Positions 50,233 to 59,891 of a stretch of DNA of 64,000 nt are shown here, one piece after another. The position numbers were made by a program, and so were the translations under genes. Origin of the DNA: Rhizorhabdus phycosphaerae (lineage in GTDB: Bacteria; Pseudomonadota; Alphaproteobacteria; Sphingomonadales; Sphingomonadaceae); NCBI RefSeq assembly GCF_011044255.1, contig NZ_CP049107.1, positions 1,364,001-1,428,000 of the forward strand. Reading direction: 5' to 3'. The notes beneath the pieces are model-generated. The model was not told where the DNA came from, searched no databases, and saw only the letters and a list, made by a program, of their open reading frames with translations. The first letter of the stretch is position 1; every line of letters begins with the position of its first letter.

Positions 50233-50598
50233 ATGGCCTATATGGGTTTCACCCCGCTCGATGGGGAAGTGCGCGCACCAGCGGCGATCGACGCCAGCCT
50301 CTTCACGCCGACCGAGTTGCGCGTGATCGGACTGGCCGAACGCATCGACGCCAGCCGCGAAATAGACTCCGCAAGCCGCCTTGGCCGCTTCGTCGAATGG
50401 GCTCTAGGCCTGCGCCTGCCTCGGCCGCTGGCCGATGCGCGCCTCGAAAAACTCCGCCGCTTCGCCTCGCTGGCACGCCATCATGCCGAAAGGATCGACG
50501 GCACCGAAATAGAAGCCATGATCGGCACTGGCTATTCGCGTGCGCAGGTCGAGGGTCTGTTCGACTATCTTCGCCATCGCCATCCGACCCTGTACTGA
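50233..50598 (+). CDS. Hypothetical protein under a palindromic operator
   Basis: A 121-residue protein starting MAYMGFTPLDGEVRAPAAID. It is mostly helical (LIGLAERIDASREIDSASRL-like, then ARLEKLRRFASLARHHAERI) and ends RHRHPTLY. ATG 50233 has GGGAG at proper spacing; the frame runs upstream to 50149 through the palindrome. I do not recognise a family. The strong operator implies tight control by a regulator outside the window or by itself, although no HTH is clear. Confidence 0.55.
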   Translation: MAYMGFTPLDGEVRAPAAIDASLFTPTELRVIGLAERIDASREIDSASRLGRFVEWALGLRLPRPLADARLEKLRRFASLARHHAERIDGTEIEAMIGTGYSRAQVEGLFDYLRHRHPTLY

Positions 50599-50678
50599 CC
50601 GCGACCGCGTCCCGAAGAGTCGGATCAACAAACTGACTGTGGCAAGGGAGCGCAACACGCGCCCCCCTGACCCAGGGC

Positions 50679-52655
50679 CTACATGCCCGACGCCTTGCGC
50701 ATGAAGGCATCGCTCTCGCGCAGCATTTGCGCCCGCATCTCGTTGTCCTCGATATAGTGATCGCGATTATTGAAGATCACCAGGCGGCTATTTCCCCCCG
50801 CAGCCTTCAACGCCGCATCCATCAACTTGGACTGCTCGACATTGACGTTGCGGTCCATCGTGCCGTGAAACATCAGCACCGGCGCCTTGATACTGGCAGC
50901 GCGGCGCGCGGGTGAACCTTGAATCGCTTGAGGCCCATCGCCGATATAGGCGGCGTCGAGACGATAGGTGGTCCACCAGCGCCCATCCTCCTTCAAGGCG
51001 GGCAGGTCCGTCACAGGCGCGATGGCGACGACGGCCTTGAACAGGGTCGGATCGACCACCGCCGATTGCAGCGCGGCATAGCCGCCATAGGACCAGCCGA
51101 CTATGCTGAGCCTGGAGGGCGCAGCAATGCCCTGCTTGACCAGCCAGCGGCCAGCATCGGTGACATCGCCAATAGCCGTCGGCCAGGACCGGAAACCGTT
51201 CTTCTGGAACCAGTCGTCGCCATAGCCCGTCGATCCCCGGAAATTTGGCTGGAGTACGGCATATCCGCGCGCGGCATAATATTGCACCATCCAGTCGAAG
51301 CCCCATTCGTCACGTGACCCCGGGCCACCGTGCGGCATTACGATGGCGGGCAGATTCCGGCCCGTTCCTTCAGCCGGAAGCGTGAGATAGGCCGGGATCA
51401 TCGTCCCATCGGCCGAGGGGAAGCTTACCGGCCGCATCTCTGCCAGCTTAACGCCCTCGAGTTGCGGGCGGATCGGCTGAAAAGTCGCCATCTGCTTCGT
51501 CGTACGGTCGAGGATATAATAGACCCCGGGATCCTTGTCGCTGCCTGCCCGGATGAGGAGCTTGTTCTCGTCCAGGCTGGAATCGACGATCGAGACCATC
51601 GGCTGATCGGGTAGCGCCTTTGAAAGGGCGTCACGCAGCTTCGCGATTTTCTCGTCGAAATAGACCGACTTGCGAACGTCGGTCGCATAGGTGGCGCCGA
51701 CCACCCTGTTGCGTCGCCCGATCTGGATGACATCGTCCACATCGACATCGGGACGCGCGAGGAGAAGCTCCCTGCTGCCGCTACCATCCAGCGCCATGCG
51801 ATAGAGCGCGCTGCGGCCTTCTTCCTTGTCGAAGCCATAGACCGCATTGCGCTCATGATCGACCGCGACCGGCAGGAAGCCGGTCCTGTCCATATAATTA
51901 TATGAGGAGAGCTGCTCCCATTTCTTGCCGTCGACCGGGCGATAATAATAGCGGATCACCCCGGAATTGCGGTTCGCCTCGATCAGTTCGATCCCCTTGA
52001 TGCGGACATGCCCGTGCCCGTCAGTAAGATATCTGCTGACATTCTCCTCTGCCCGCTCGATCCTGCTGCTTGCAAGGGTGCGGCTGTCGATCCGGTCGAC
52101 GACCGTCCCGGCCTCACTGCTGCCCAGGCGCGTGCCCAGGCGATCGTCCGCCATCTGCGTCCGCGTCATGAGAACCGCACCGTCTTCTTCGGGCAGCCAG
52201 TCGATGACCGTCCCACCATCGGTGTTGTAACCGCGCGAGTAGGCCCCGGTCGACTTGCTGAGAACCTTGGGATTGCCGCCATCGATATCGACCGCGACCA
52301 CGCGGCTGAAGGCGATGATACCGTAATTGGCCAGTTCGGGCGGCCGCGTGAGGCCCCAGAGATCGCAGACCAGCCGGGTGTTGGCGATCCAGTTGCAACC
52401 CGAAAGCCGATCGGTTTCGCCGTCGGACACCAAAGCCACCTTGGGCTCGCTATCGATGCCGGGCGCGAAGGTCAGCAGCGCCGCTCCCTGCCCTTTGGTG
52501 GGGACGACATAGGCCAGACGCGTCCCGTCGGGCGACATGCTGATCTGCTGGATCTGCTCGCGTGCACCAAAGGCTGCGGCGAGATCCGTTTCTGCGGAAG
52601 CCACGGCTCCGAACGATACGGAGCCGATTAGAAAACCGATAAGATTGCGTTGCAT
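50679..52655 (-). CDS. S9 family peptidase (acylaminoacyl/prolyl oligopeptidase type)
   Basis: A 658-residue protein. A signal peptide (MQRNLIGFLIGSVSFGAVAS) is followed by a beta-propeller (SMSPDGTRLAYVVPT) and a C-terminal hydrolase domain. The nucleophile lies in SIVGWSYGGYAALQSAVV, the Asp in FHGTMDRNVNV and the His in RDHYIEDNEMR. It is likely a periplasmic peptidase. ATG 52655 follows a G-rich site. It is not clearly related to its neighbours and differs from the S9 gene at 34331 in the propeller. Confidence 0.9.
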   Translation of the reverse strand: MQRNLIGFLIGSVSFGAVASAETDLAAAFGAREQIQQISMSPDGTRLAYVVPTKGQGAALLTFAPGIDSEPKVALVSDGETDRLSGCNWIANTRLVCDLWGLTRPPELANYGIIAFSRVVAVDIDGGNPKVLSKSTGAYSRGYNTDGGTVIDWLPEEDGAVLMTRTQMADDRLGTRLGSSEAGTVVDRIDSRTLASSRIERAEENVSRYLTDGHGHVRIKGIELIEANRNSGVIRYYYRPVDGKKWEQLSSYNYMDRTGFLPVAVDHERNAVYGFDKEEGRSALYRMALDGSGSRELLLARPDVDVDDVIQIGRRNRVVGATYATDVRKSVYFDEKIAKLRDALSKALPDQPMVSIVDSSLDENKLLIRAGSDKDPGVYYILDRTTKQMATFQPIRPQLEGVKLAEMRPVSFPSADGTMIPAYLTLPAEGTGRNLPAIVMPHGGPGSRDEWGFDWMVQYYAARGYAVLQPNFRGSTGYGDDWFQKNGFRSWPTAIGDVTDAGRWLVKQGIAAPSRLSIVGWSYGGYAALQSAVVDPTLFKAVVAIAPVTDLPALKEDGRWWTTYRLDAAYIGDGPQAIQGSPARRAASIKAPVLMFHGTMDRNVNVEQSKLMDAALKAAGGNSRLVIFNNRDHYIEDNEMRAQMLRESDAFMRKASGM

Positions 52656-52846
52656 AGCGCCCCCCCTTTTGGCTCGATGTCTCGCGCGGCCTCGCACTGT
52701 GCAAGCAGGATTAGGTCCATTTTCGTGCGATCCTCCGTTCCCTCCCTTTCCGCCAGCGCCTGCCGTCTTGGAACTGACGCCATTCGCAAAGAAAATCGCC
52801 ATCGACCTGTCAAAAGGACGCCACCCGCGATCGCCATAGGCGGGCC

Positions 52847-53983
52847 ATGTTCGCGCGCTGGATCACATCGAGACGAAGCCGGATCACCGCAACCTTGCTG
52901 GGCTGCGGACTGATCCTGGCGGCGGCGCGCGGGGCCGCCGGCGACAAGGACGGGTTCGATCCCCTGTCGCAGCCGATCGCCGCGCCGCTCTCGGTCATGA
53001 CATACAATGTCGAGGGTCTGCCCTGGCCCGCGCGGATCAACCGCCGAGCATCCCTGCTGCGCATGGCGAACCGGCTGCGCGCCTTGCGGGCCACCGGACG
53101 ACAGCCGCACATCGTCCTGCTTCAGGAGGTCTTTTCGGACGATGCGCGGGAGATGGCACGATCCTCGGGCTATGCCTTCCTTGCCTTCGGCCCCTCGGCA
53201 GACAACGCGGATAGCAGGACAACGAGCAGGTCCGACAATCCAGATCGCATGCGCGGCGAGGGCATCGGCAAGCTGCTCGACAGCGGGCTCGTAATCCTGT
53301 CCGACTACCCGATCGGCCGGGTAAGCAGCATGGCGTTCGCCGATGCCTGCGCCGGGTTCGACTGCCTTGCGAACAAGGCGGCGATGGCGGCGCAGGTCGA
53401 ATTGCCCGGTGGCAGCGGGCCGGTAACCATCGTCAACCTGCACCTCAACGCGCGCAAGGCATCCGGCGTTGCGGTGGGTCGCGCCAACGCAGCTTATGGC
53501 CGCCAGGCGCTGGCACTCGGCCGCTTCCTCAAAACGCTGGACGCGGCCCGTCCGCTTATCGTGGCGGGCGACTTCAACATCGGCCGCAGTACGGAAAGAC
53601 AGGCGTTGATCGCAGAAGCCCTGAGTCTCAGAGCCTCGGGGCCGCTCGCCGATGCGCTGTCGCGCTGCGTTGCCGCTGCGCCATCCTGCCCGGGTGGCAC
53701 CATTAACGATGCCATCGCCACCTATCGGCGCGGGAAGGATCGGCAATTCCTATTCGCTGGTGCCCACTCCAGCCTTGCGGTGCGCGCCGTCTCCGTGCCG
53801 TTCGGGCGTGAACCCGACGGTACGATGCTGTCAGACCATGTGGGCTATGTCGGGCATTTCGATGTCGTCCCGCAGGAAGCGCTTATGCCTTCGAAGACAG
53901 AGAGGGACCGCCTGGGTGAACTGGCGGGCATTGGCCCCAGAGAGCAAGACGGCCGGAATTATTCGAGAGTGACACGATCGTGA
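52847..53983 (+). CDS. Endonuclease/exonuclease/phosphatase family protein
   Basis: A 378-residue secreted protein of the EEP superfamily (Mg-dependent phosphodiesterases). A signal-like N-terminus (ITATLLGCGLILAAARGAAG) is followed by SVMTYNVEGLPW, HIVLLQEVFSDDA with the metal-binding Glu, LHLNARKAS, AGDFNIGRS with the catalytic Asp/Asn, and SDHVGYVGHF with the terminal Asp-His pair. All catalytic motifs are in place. The substrate could be sphingomyelin-like lipid, phosphoinositide or nucleic acid. It is divergent from the S9 peptidase. Confidence 0.88.
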   Translation: MFARWITSRRSRITATLLGCGLILAAARGAAGDKDGFDPLSQPIAAPLSVMTYNVEGLPWPARINRRASLLRMANRLRALRATGRQPHIVLLQEVFSDDAREMARSSGYAFLAFGPSADNADSRTTSRSDNPDRMRGEGIGKLLDSGLVILSDYPIGRVSSMAFADACAGFDCLANKAAMAAQVELPGGSGPVTIVNLHLNARKASGVAVGRANAAYGRQALALGRFLKTLDAARPLIVAGDFNIGRSTERQALIAEALSLRASGPLADALSRCVAAAPSCPGGTINDAIATYRRGKDRQFLFAGAHSSLAVRAVSVPFGREPDGTMLSDHVGYVGHFDVVPQEALMPSKTERDRLGELAGIGPREQDGRNYSRVTRS

Positions 53984-54147
53984 CGATGGTCGATCGCGTG
54001 GCCTTCCTTAATGATGTACAGCGAACCCGTACATATCTCACTGCGAATAGCCGGATATACGCGATATCCCGTAACAGCCTGTAAAACCGGATCGCAAACA
54101 GTTCATGATCGTTGCCATAAGAGCGTAATATTCGGTGAGCTTCTCTT

Positions 54148-54495
54148 ATGGTAATTGTTTGCGTCGACGATGATGAACTAGTGCGTAGCGTAATTTCAGA
54201 TATGCTACGCGAATTGTCGCATTTCGTACTCGAATTTTCCGATGCTCTTACCGCTCTTTCGTGGATGAGCACGCAGCGATCCGCCGTGGACCTGCTGCTG
54301 ACGGACATTCGGATGCCGGGTATGACGGGCTTCACATTTGCCCGCGAGGCCAAGAAGCGCCATCCCGATCTGGATATCATCTTCATCAGCGCTTATGCGG
54401 AAGGCATCAGCGCAAGCGATCCCATCATTCGCAAGCCCTGCACCCTTGGTGGCCTTGAGACGGCTTTGAGGCACGCATCTCAGAGCTCCAGCTAA
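54148..54495 (+). CDS. Single-domain response regulator
   Basis: A 115-residue stand-alone receiver. It has the acidic triad DDD at 7-9, phospho-acceptor Asp53 in LLLTDIRMPGMTG, the T/S position in IIFISAYAEG, and Lys96 in IIRKPC. No output domain is present. Such receivers act as phosphate shuttles or sinks in kinase networks, often with HWE/HisKA_2 kinases like the two in this window. That pairing is inference. It is a single gene. Confidence 0.88.
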   Translation: MVIVCVDDDELVRSVISDMLRELSHFVLEFSDALTALSWMSTQRSAVDLLLTDIRMPGMTGFTFAREAKKRHPDLDIIFISAYAEGISASDPIIRKPCTLGGLETALRHASQSSS

Positions 54496-54545
54496 TCATC
54501 AGGCAGCCGCAATGGTCTGGCGCGCTTGGCCTAGACCGGGACCCG

Positions 54546-55058
54546 CTATTGCGCGACCGAAACCTTGTGGCGTTCCATATGGGGCAGATAATCCATCTTC
54601 CCGATCGAAAGACCTGCTTTGCGGAGCAACGCATAGGCCATCGTGACGTGAAAATAGAAATTGGGCATGATCCAGTCCTGGATGTCCTCCGCTGCGGACA
54701 TCAGGAAGCGGACGCCATTCGGCAGCGTCAGATCGACCGGCGCGCCGGCATCGACCCACCCGGCGGGGTCGGCCACGTCGACCAGCGAACGAACCGCCGC
54801 GATCCGTTCGCGAAGCTCGACGAGGGACGGGTAAGCACTCTCCTCCAGGGGAACCTCCTGCCCTCCGACCTGATTGAACGCCAGCAGAACCTGGTTGATG
54901 GCAATGCGAAACTGCAATTCGAGCGGAAACATGTCCTCGGTCAGTTTTTCCGCCAGCACATCGTCTGTCATACCGACATCGATCGCCCTGCCGACGAGAT
55001 GGTCCAGCGTACCGAGCATATTGGCGAAGGTCGCTCGCGCGGAATGGGCGTAGGACAT
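54546..55058 (-). CDS. DUF1993 domain protein
   Basis: A 170-residue protein of the DUF1993 family, a DinB-like four-helix bundle: LGTLDHLVGRAIDVGMTDDV, DMFPLELQFRIAINQVLLAF, and the final NFYFHVTMAYALLRKAGLSI. No metal-site residue set is obvious, and function is unknown. ATG 55058 starts MSYAHSARATFANML. It is a single gene between the receiver and the prepilin peptidase. Confidence 0.85.
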   Translation of the reverse strand: MSYAHSARATFANMLGTLDHLVGRAIDVGMTDDVLAEKLTEDMFPLELQFRIAINQVLLAFNQVGGQEVPLEESAYPSLVELRERIAAVRSLVDVADPAGWVDAGAPVDLTLPNGVRFLMSAAEDIQDWIMPNFYFHVTMAYALLRKAGLSIGKMDYLPHMERHKVSVAQ

Positions 55059-55165
55059 GCGGGCTCTCCTGAGCTGCTATCCACTTTATCGTAGAGTGCT
55101 TTTTCCGATCCTCAACCGATCGATCAGCCTCCCGGCACGAGCCGCGAGCGAATCCGACAGCGGCT

Positions 55166-55921
55166 TCAATTCGCCGGCGCCAGCCCGCCGGACAGCAACA
55201 GCAACCCCAGCGGCCAGGACGCCAGCGCAAGGAACAGACCGAAGGGCAGGCGGCTCGATCGATCGATGCCACCCCGCCCGATCGCGGTCGCCAGCGCGAC
55301 AACGAGCCCACCGAGGGCCGCCAGCAACAACAGCAACGGCAACAGGCGCCAGCCGAGCCACAGGCCCAGCGCGCCGAAGAGCTTGGCGTCCCCGGCCCCC
55401 ATCCCCTCGCGCCCGCGCAGGCGTCGATAGAGGAACCGTATCGCCATGAAAGCAAGCCAGGCGGCAACGCCGCCAGCAAACCGATCGAACAGGGCGGGCG
55501 GCAGGCCGAAGGCGATAGGGAGCATCGCCGCGACCGCCAGCGCCGCTACCAGCCGGTCGGGCAGCCAGAAATGCCGAAGGTCGAGCAAGGCGAGTGCCAG
55601 CAGGAGCCATCCCATGACTGCGGCACACAGCGCATGCGACGGCGACGGGGTCGCCACCACCGCAAGGGTTCCGATCATCAACCCGCCCGCCTCGGCGACC
55701 ATATGGAGCGGATCGATCCGCCCGCCGCAACAGGTCGCACGTCCCCGGAGCAGAACATAGCTGACGATCGGAATCAGATCGCGCGCCCGTACCGTAGCGC
55801 CGCAATGATCGCAGGCCGATCGCCCCGCAACGACCGATCGGCCCTGCGGCCATCGGATCACGATCACGCCGATGAAGCTGCCGAAGACCAGCCCCAGCAC
55901 GGCGCCCAGCAATGTCAGCAT
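55166..55921 (-). CDS. Prepilin peptidase (A24 family)
   Basis: A 251-residue inner-membrane aspartic protease. The N-terminal cysteine-rich loop has CDHCG and the partner pair CCGG near residue 65, typical of the zinc-like motif in PilD/GspO. Catalytic aspartates lie in LALLDLRHFWLPDRL and GMGAGDAKLFGALG. Seven or more hydrophobic helices are present. It cleaves type IV prepilin or pseudopilin leaders and may methylate them. No pilus or type II secretion gene is nearby. Confidence 0.9.
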   Translation of the reverse strand: MLTLLGAVLGLVFGSFIGVIVIRWPQGRSVVAGRSACDHCGATVRARDLIPIVSYVLLRGRATCCGGRIDPLHMVAEAGGLMIGTLAVVATPSPSHALCAAVMGWLLLALALLDLRHFWLPDRLVAALAVAAMLPIAFGLPPALFDRFAGGVAAWLAFMAIRFLYRRLRGREGMGAGDAKLFGALGLWLGWRLLPLLLLLAALGGLVVALATAIGRGGIDRSSRLPFGLFLALASWPLGLLLLSGGLAPAN

Positions 55922-56111
55922 CGTCGCAGCATCCGATCCGTCGCTGTCATGGCCCCGTCACCTGCTCATGCAATAGGGCACGCAGATTCGATAGGGCCGA
56001 TTTCGACAGGGGTGGCGTGATGCGTAACGTCGGTAGTTGCCAATGCAGCCTGCTCGGCCGCTTCCTGATGTTCGCGACGCGCAATGCCCGCGCCGCGAAC
56101 CAGGCTTCGGA

Positions 56112-59100
56112 TCAGAGATTGAGCAGTGCCGGATCGCCGCCCTGCGCTGTGATGTTCACCGACAGCGCACGCTCGGTCGCATAACGCAGCAGCGCATGCG
56201 GCCCACCGGCTTTCGGGCCGGTACCCGACAGACCTTCGCCACCGAAAGGCTGCACCCCGACCACCGCGCCGATGATCGAGCGGTTCACATAGACGTTGCC
56301 GGCGGGCACCAGATCGCGGACTTCGGCAGCGAAGCGCTCGATCCGGCTGTGGATGCCCAGGGTCAGGCCATAGCCGCGCGAAGCCAGACGTCCGGCGACC
56401 TTCGCCAGATCGGCGGGGTCGTAGCGGACGACATGCAGGATGGGGCCGAAGACCTCACGCTCGAGGAAGTCCGCGCTCGGAATCTCGGCCATCAAAGGCG
56501 CGAAGAAATCGCCGCCGGACGGCGCCTCGCAGCTGTGGAGGATCACCGCCTCGCGCGATAGCCGCTCGCGATGCGCCTCGAGCGCAGCGCGGGCCTCGGC
56601 GTCGATGACCGGCCCGACATCGGTGGCCGGCGACGACGGATCGCCGATGACCAATGCCTCCATCGCGCCCCGGATCGTCGCGATCAGTTCGTCCGCGCTG
56701 TCGTGCGGCACGAACAGCAGGCGGAGCGCCGAACAGCGCTGACCCGCAGACCCGAAGGCCGACAGGACCACATCGTCCACCACCTGTTCCTTGAGCGCGG
56801 TCGTGTCGACGAACATGCCGTTGAGGCCGCCCGTTTCCGCGATGAACGGGATGATCGGCCCATTGCGCGCCGCCAGCTGGCGATTGATCGCCCAGGCGGT
56901 TTCGGTCCCGCCGGTGAAGGCCACGCCGTCGATGCCCGGATTGTTGACGATCGCGCCGCCGACCGTGGCACCGTCGCCCGGCAACAGCGCGAGCAGCGCC
57001 GGGTCGAGCCCCGCCTTGTGGAACAGGCGCACTGCGCGGGCCGCGATCAGCGGCGTCTGCTCGGCCGGCTTGGCGAGCACCGCATTGCCGGCGGCGAGGG
57101 CCGCGGCGATCTGCCCGGTGAAGATGGCGAGCGGGAAGTTCCACGGGCTTATGCAGGCGAACACACCGCGCCCGCCCAGTTCGAGCTGGTTGGTTTCCCC
57201 GACCGGGCCGGCCAGGATCGTCGGCGCCCCGAACTGACGCTCGGCCAGTTCGGCATAATAGCGGCAGAAGTCGATCGCCTCGCGAACTTCGGCGACCCCG
57301 TCGTTGAGGGTCTTGCCCGCTTCCAGCGACAGCAGCGCGATGAGACCATCCATCTCCGCTTCGAGCGCATCGCCCATAGCCCGCAGGATCGGCGCACGGC
57401 CGGTGCCGCCCAGCCGGTTCCAGCCCGGCTGGGCCTTGCGCGCCAGCTTGATGGCACGGTCGATATCGGCAGGCGTGGTCGTCGATACATAGCCGATGAC
57501 GCGCCCCCGGTCCGCAGGGCTGGTAACGGGTTCGGACGCGGCTGCGACGAGCCGTCCTTCGACGATCGCGCCGGAAGTCTCACGCTCTCCCGCCGTCAGG
57601 GTCGTCATGCGGGCGGCGATGTTACGGGCCTCCACCAGCGAATAATCGCGGCCCAGCGGGTTGCTCCGGCCGGCGCCGTAGATGTCGGCGGGTACGGGAA
57701 TGCGGGGGTGGCGATCGGGCTGCGCCGCGACGGCCGCGATCGGGTCGGCAACGACCAGATCGGCGGGCACCTGCTCGTCGAGCAAGGCGTGGACGAAGCT
57801 CGTATTGGCTCCATTTTCGAGGAGGCGGCGGACCAGATAGGGCAGCAGTTCCTCATGCCCGCCCACCGGCGCATAGGCACGCAGGCGCAGCATGCCATAG
57901 CGGTGTTCCGCGGCCTGATAGAGCGCCTCGCCCATGCCATGAAGGCGCTGATGCTCGATGACCGCGCCGGCCTGCTCTGCCATACGGCGGACGGCGGCCA
58001 GCGTATGGGCGTTGTGGCTGGCAAATTGCGGATAAAGCGCAGGGCTCGCAGCGATCAGTGCCTGGGCGCAGACCAGATAGGACAGGTCGGTCGCGGCCTT
58101 GGTGGTGAACACCGGATAGTCGGGCCGCCCAGCGACCTGCGCACGCTTGATCTCGCTGTCCCAATAGGCGCCCTTCACCAGGCGCACCATGATCCGGCGC
58201 CCGCTGCTTTCCGCCAGATCCCGCAAGGCGCCGATCACGGCGAGGCCACGCTTCTGATAGGCCTGGACGACGACGCCCAGCCCCTGCCAGCTGCCCAGTT
58301 CCGGCTCTTTCACCAGCCGCTCGATCATCTTCAACGAGATGACGAGCCGGTCGGCCTCCTCGGCATCGATCGCGAAGTTGAGATCGTGGCGCGCCGCGAT
58401 CAGGGCGAGGCGCTTCACGCGCGGGTAGAGCTCGTCCCAGACACGGGCCTCCTGCACCGCCTCGTAGCGCGGGCTCAGTGCCGACAGCTTGACCGACACG
58501 CCATGGCCCAGTTCCGGCCCGGCGCCCGCGGCGGATTGCCCGACAGCCTCGATGGCATCGGCATAGATGCGCTCATAGCGCTCGGCGTCGGCGGCCGTCC
58601 GGGCACCTTCGCCCAGCATGTCGAACGAGCAGAGAAAATCCTCCTTCGAGGCCCGCAACAGCGCATCACCGATCGTGCGGCCGAGGACGAACTGCTCACC
58701 CATCATGCGCACCGCGGCGCCGACGGCCTGGCGGATCACCGGTTCGCCGAGGCGCGCCGTGATGCGCTTCAGAAAGCCGCCCAGGTCGCGCCTGGCCTCC
58801 TCGTCGACGTCGACGAGGCGCCCGGTCAGCATCAGTCCCCAGGTCGAGGCATTGACGAACAGGCTGTCGGACTTGCCGAGATGGCTCGCCCAGTCGGCCG
58901 CCCCGATCTTCTCCGCGATCAACCGGTCGCGCGTGTCGGCATCGGGCGTGCGCAACAGTGCCTCGGCGAGGCACATCAAGGCCAGGCCTTCGCGCGTGCC
59001 GAGCGAGAATTGCTGCAGGAAGCTTTCGACGACGCCCTGCTTCTTGGTCGCCGAGCGCGCGCCCTCGACGAGCGCGACCGCCTCGGCCACCACGGCGGCC

Positions 59101-59210
59101 CGCTGTCCGGGATCGAAAGGCTGCCGATCGAGCAGCGAGCGGACGACCTCGGCCTCGTCCTGATATTTGCCGCCGTCGATAATATCCCATTTGGAAAGCT
59201 GATTGGCCAT
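56112..59210 (-). CDS. putA: Bifunctional proline dehydrogenase/P5C dehydrogenase
   Basis: A 1032-residue PutA that oxidises proline to glutamate. The proline dehydrogenase barrel is at about 170-480 (GHGVSVKLSALSPRYEAVQE; RIMVRLVKGAYWDSEIKRAQ), and the aldehyde dehydrogenase at about 500-1000, with Glu in FIAETGGLNG and catalytic Cys in SAGQRCSALRLL. The N-terminal ribbon-helix-helix of trifunctional PutA is absent, so it is the short form and cannot repress itself. ATG 59210 (MANQLSKWDIIDGG) is chosen. A divergent Lrp-type gene fits the usual putA regulator. Confidence 0.95.
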   Translation of the reverse strand: MANQLSKWDIIDGGKYQDEAEVVRSLLDRQPFDPGQRAAVVAEAVALVEGARSATKKQGVVESFLQQFSLGTREGLALMCLAEALLRTPDADTRDRLIAEKIGAADWASHLGKSDSLFVNASTWGLMLTGRLVDVDEEARRDLGGFLKRITARLGEPVIRQAVGAAVRMMGEQFVLGRTIGDALLRASKEDFLCSFDMLGEGARTAADAERYERIYADAIEAVGQSAAGAGPELGHGVSVKLSALSPRYEAVQEARVWDELYPRVKRLALIAARHDLNFAIDAEEADRLVISLKMIERLVKEPELGSWQGLGVVVQAYQKRGLAVIGALRDLAESSGRRIMVRLVKGAYWDSEIKRAQVAGRPDYPVFTTKAATDLSYLVCAQALIAASPALYPQFASHNAHTLAAVRRMAEQAGAVIEHQRLHGMGEALYQAAEHRYGMLRLRAYAPVGGHEELLPYLVRRLLENGANTSFVHALLDEQVPADLVVADPIAAVAAQPDRHPRIPVPADIYGAGRSNPLGRDYSLVEARNIAARMTTLTAGERETSGAIVEGRLVAAASEPVTSPADRGRVIGYVSTTTPADIDRAIKLARKAQPGWNRLGGTGRAPILRAMGDALEAEMDGLIALLSLEAGKTLNDGVAEVREAIDFCRYYAELAERQFGAPTILAGPVGETNQLELGGRGVFACISPWNFPLAIFTGQIAAALAAGNAVLAKPAEQTPLIAARAVRLFHKAGLDPALLALLPGDGATVGGAIVNNPGIDGVAFTGGTETAWAINRQLAARNGPIIPFIAETGGLNGMFVDTTALKEQVVDDVVLSAFGSAGQRCSALRLLFVPHDSADELIATIRGAMEALVIGDPSSPATDVGPVIDAEARAALEAHRERLSREAVILHSCEAPSGGDFFAPLMAEIPSADFLEREVFGPILHVVRYDPADLAKVAGRLASRGYGLTLGIHSRIERFAAEVRDLVPAGNVYVNRSIIGAVVGVQPFGGEGLSGTGPKAGGPHALLRYATERALSVNITAQGGDPALLNL

Positions 59211-59315
59211 TCGATCCTCGCAGATCGGCACTGTTTGCCGACATATCTCTATGATATTCTCCGGATCGCCGAATGTGCTTCATATTACGACCGTCTGCAG
59301 CGAAGAGATTTGAAA

Positions 59316-59798
59316 ATGGCCGCTCCTGATCCGAAGCTTGTTCAGATCGACGAAACCGACCGCCGGTTGCTGCGGGTCCTGCAGGAAGACGGTCGAATCA
59401 CGAACCAGGCGCTGGCCCAGCTCTGCGGCATGTCCCCCGCCGCGTGCTTCGACCGCGTGAAGAGGCTGCGTGAGCGCGGCGTGATCACGGGCTATACAGC
59501 GCTGCTCGACCCCGAACAGCTCGACCAGGCGCTGATGATCTTCATCGAAGTGATGCTCGATCGCACGACCGACGACGTCTTCCGGGCCTTTTCCGAACAT
59601 GTCCGCCGCGTTCCCCAGGTGATGGAATGCCACATGGTCGCGGGCGGGTTCGACTATCTGCTCAAGGTGCGAGTCTCGAACATGTCCGCCTACCGGACCT
59701 TTCTCGGCGACATCCTGACCGCCATGCCCGGCGTCCGCGAGACGCGCACCTATGCGGTGCTCGAAGAGGTCAAGCTCACAACCAAATTAGCCGTCTGA
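59316..59798 (+). CDS. Lrp/AsnC family regulator, probable putA activator
   Basis: A 160-residue protein. The HTH (DETDRRLLRVLQEDGRITNQ, then LAQLCGMSPAACFDRVKRLR) and RAM domain (VMECHMVAGGFDYLLKVRVS) are those of PutR/BkdR-like Lrp proteins. ATG 59316 is used: the open frame runs far upstream, antisense to putA, and is not coding there. It is divergent from putA with a 105-base promoter region, which fits proline-dependent activation. Confidence 0.88.
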   Translation: MAAPDPKLVQIDETDRRLLRVLQEDGRITNQALAQLCGMSPAACFDRVKRLRERGVITGYTALLDPEQLDQALMIFIEVMLDRTTDDVFRAFSEHVRRVPQVMECHMVAGGFDYLLKVRVSNMSAYRTFLGDILTAMPGVRETRTYAVLEEVKLTTKLAV

Positions 59799-59891
59799 GC
59801 CTTCGCATCGCAACGCTTCACAGCACCGGCGAAATATGCCAGCCTTCTTACCTATCTAAGATAACAATAATGATAGACGAGGAGAGAGGAT

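Noticed and set aside
56571-59315. Long upstream extension of the Lrp gene, antisense to putA
   Set aside because: The open frame continues only because of GC bias. The Lrp fold begins at 59316.
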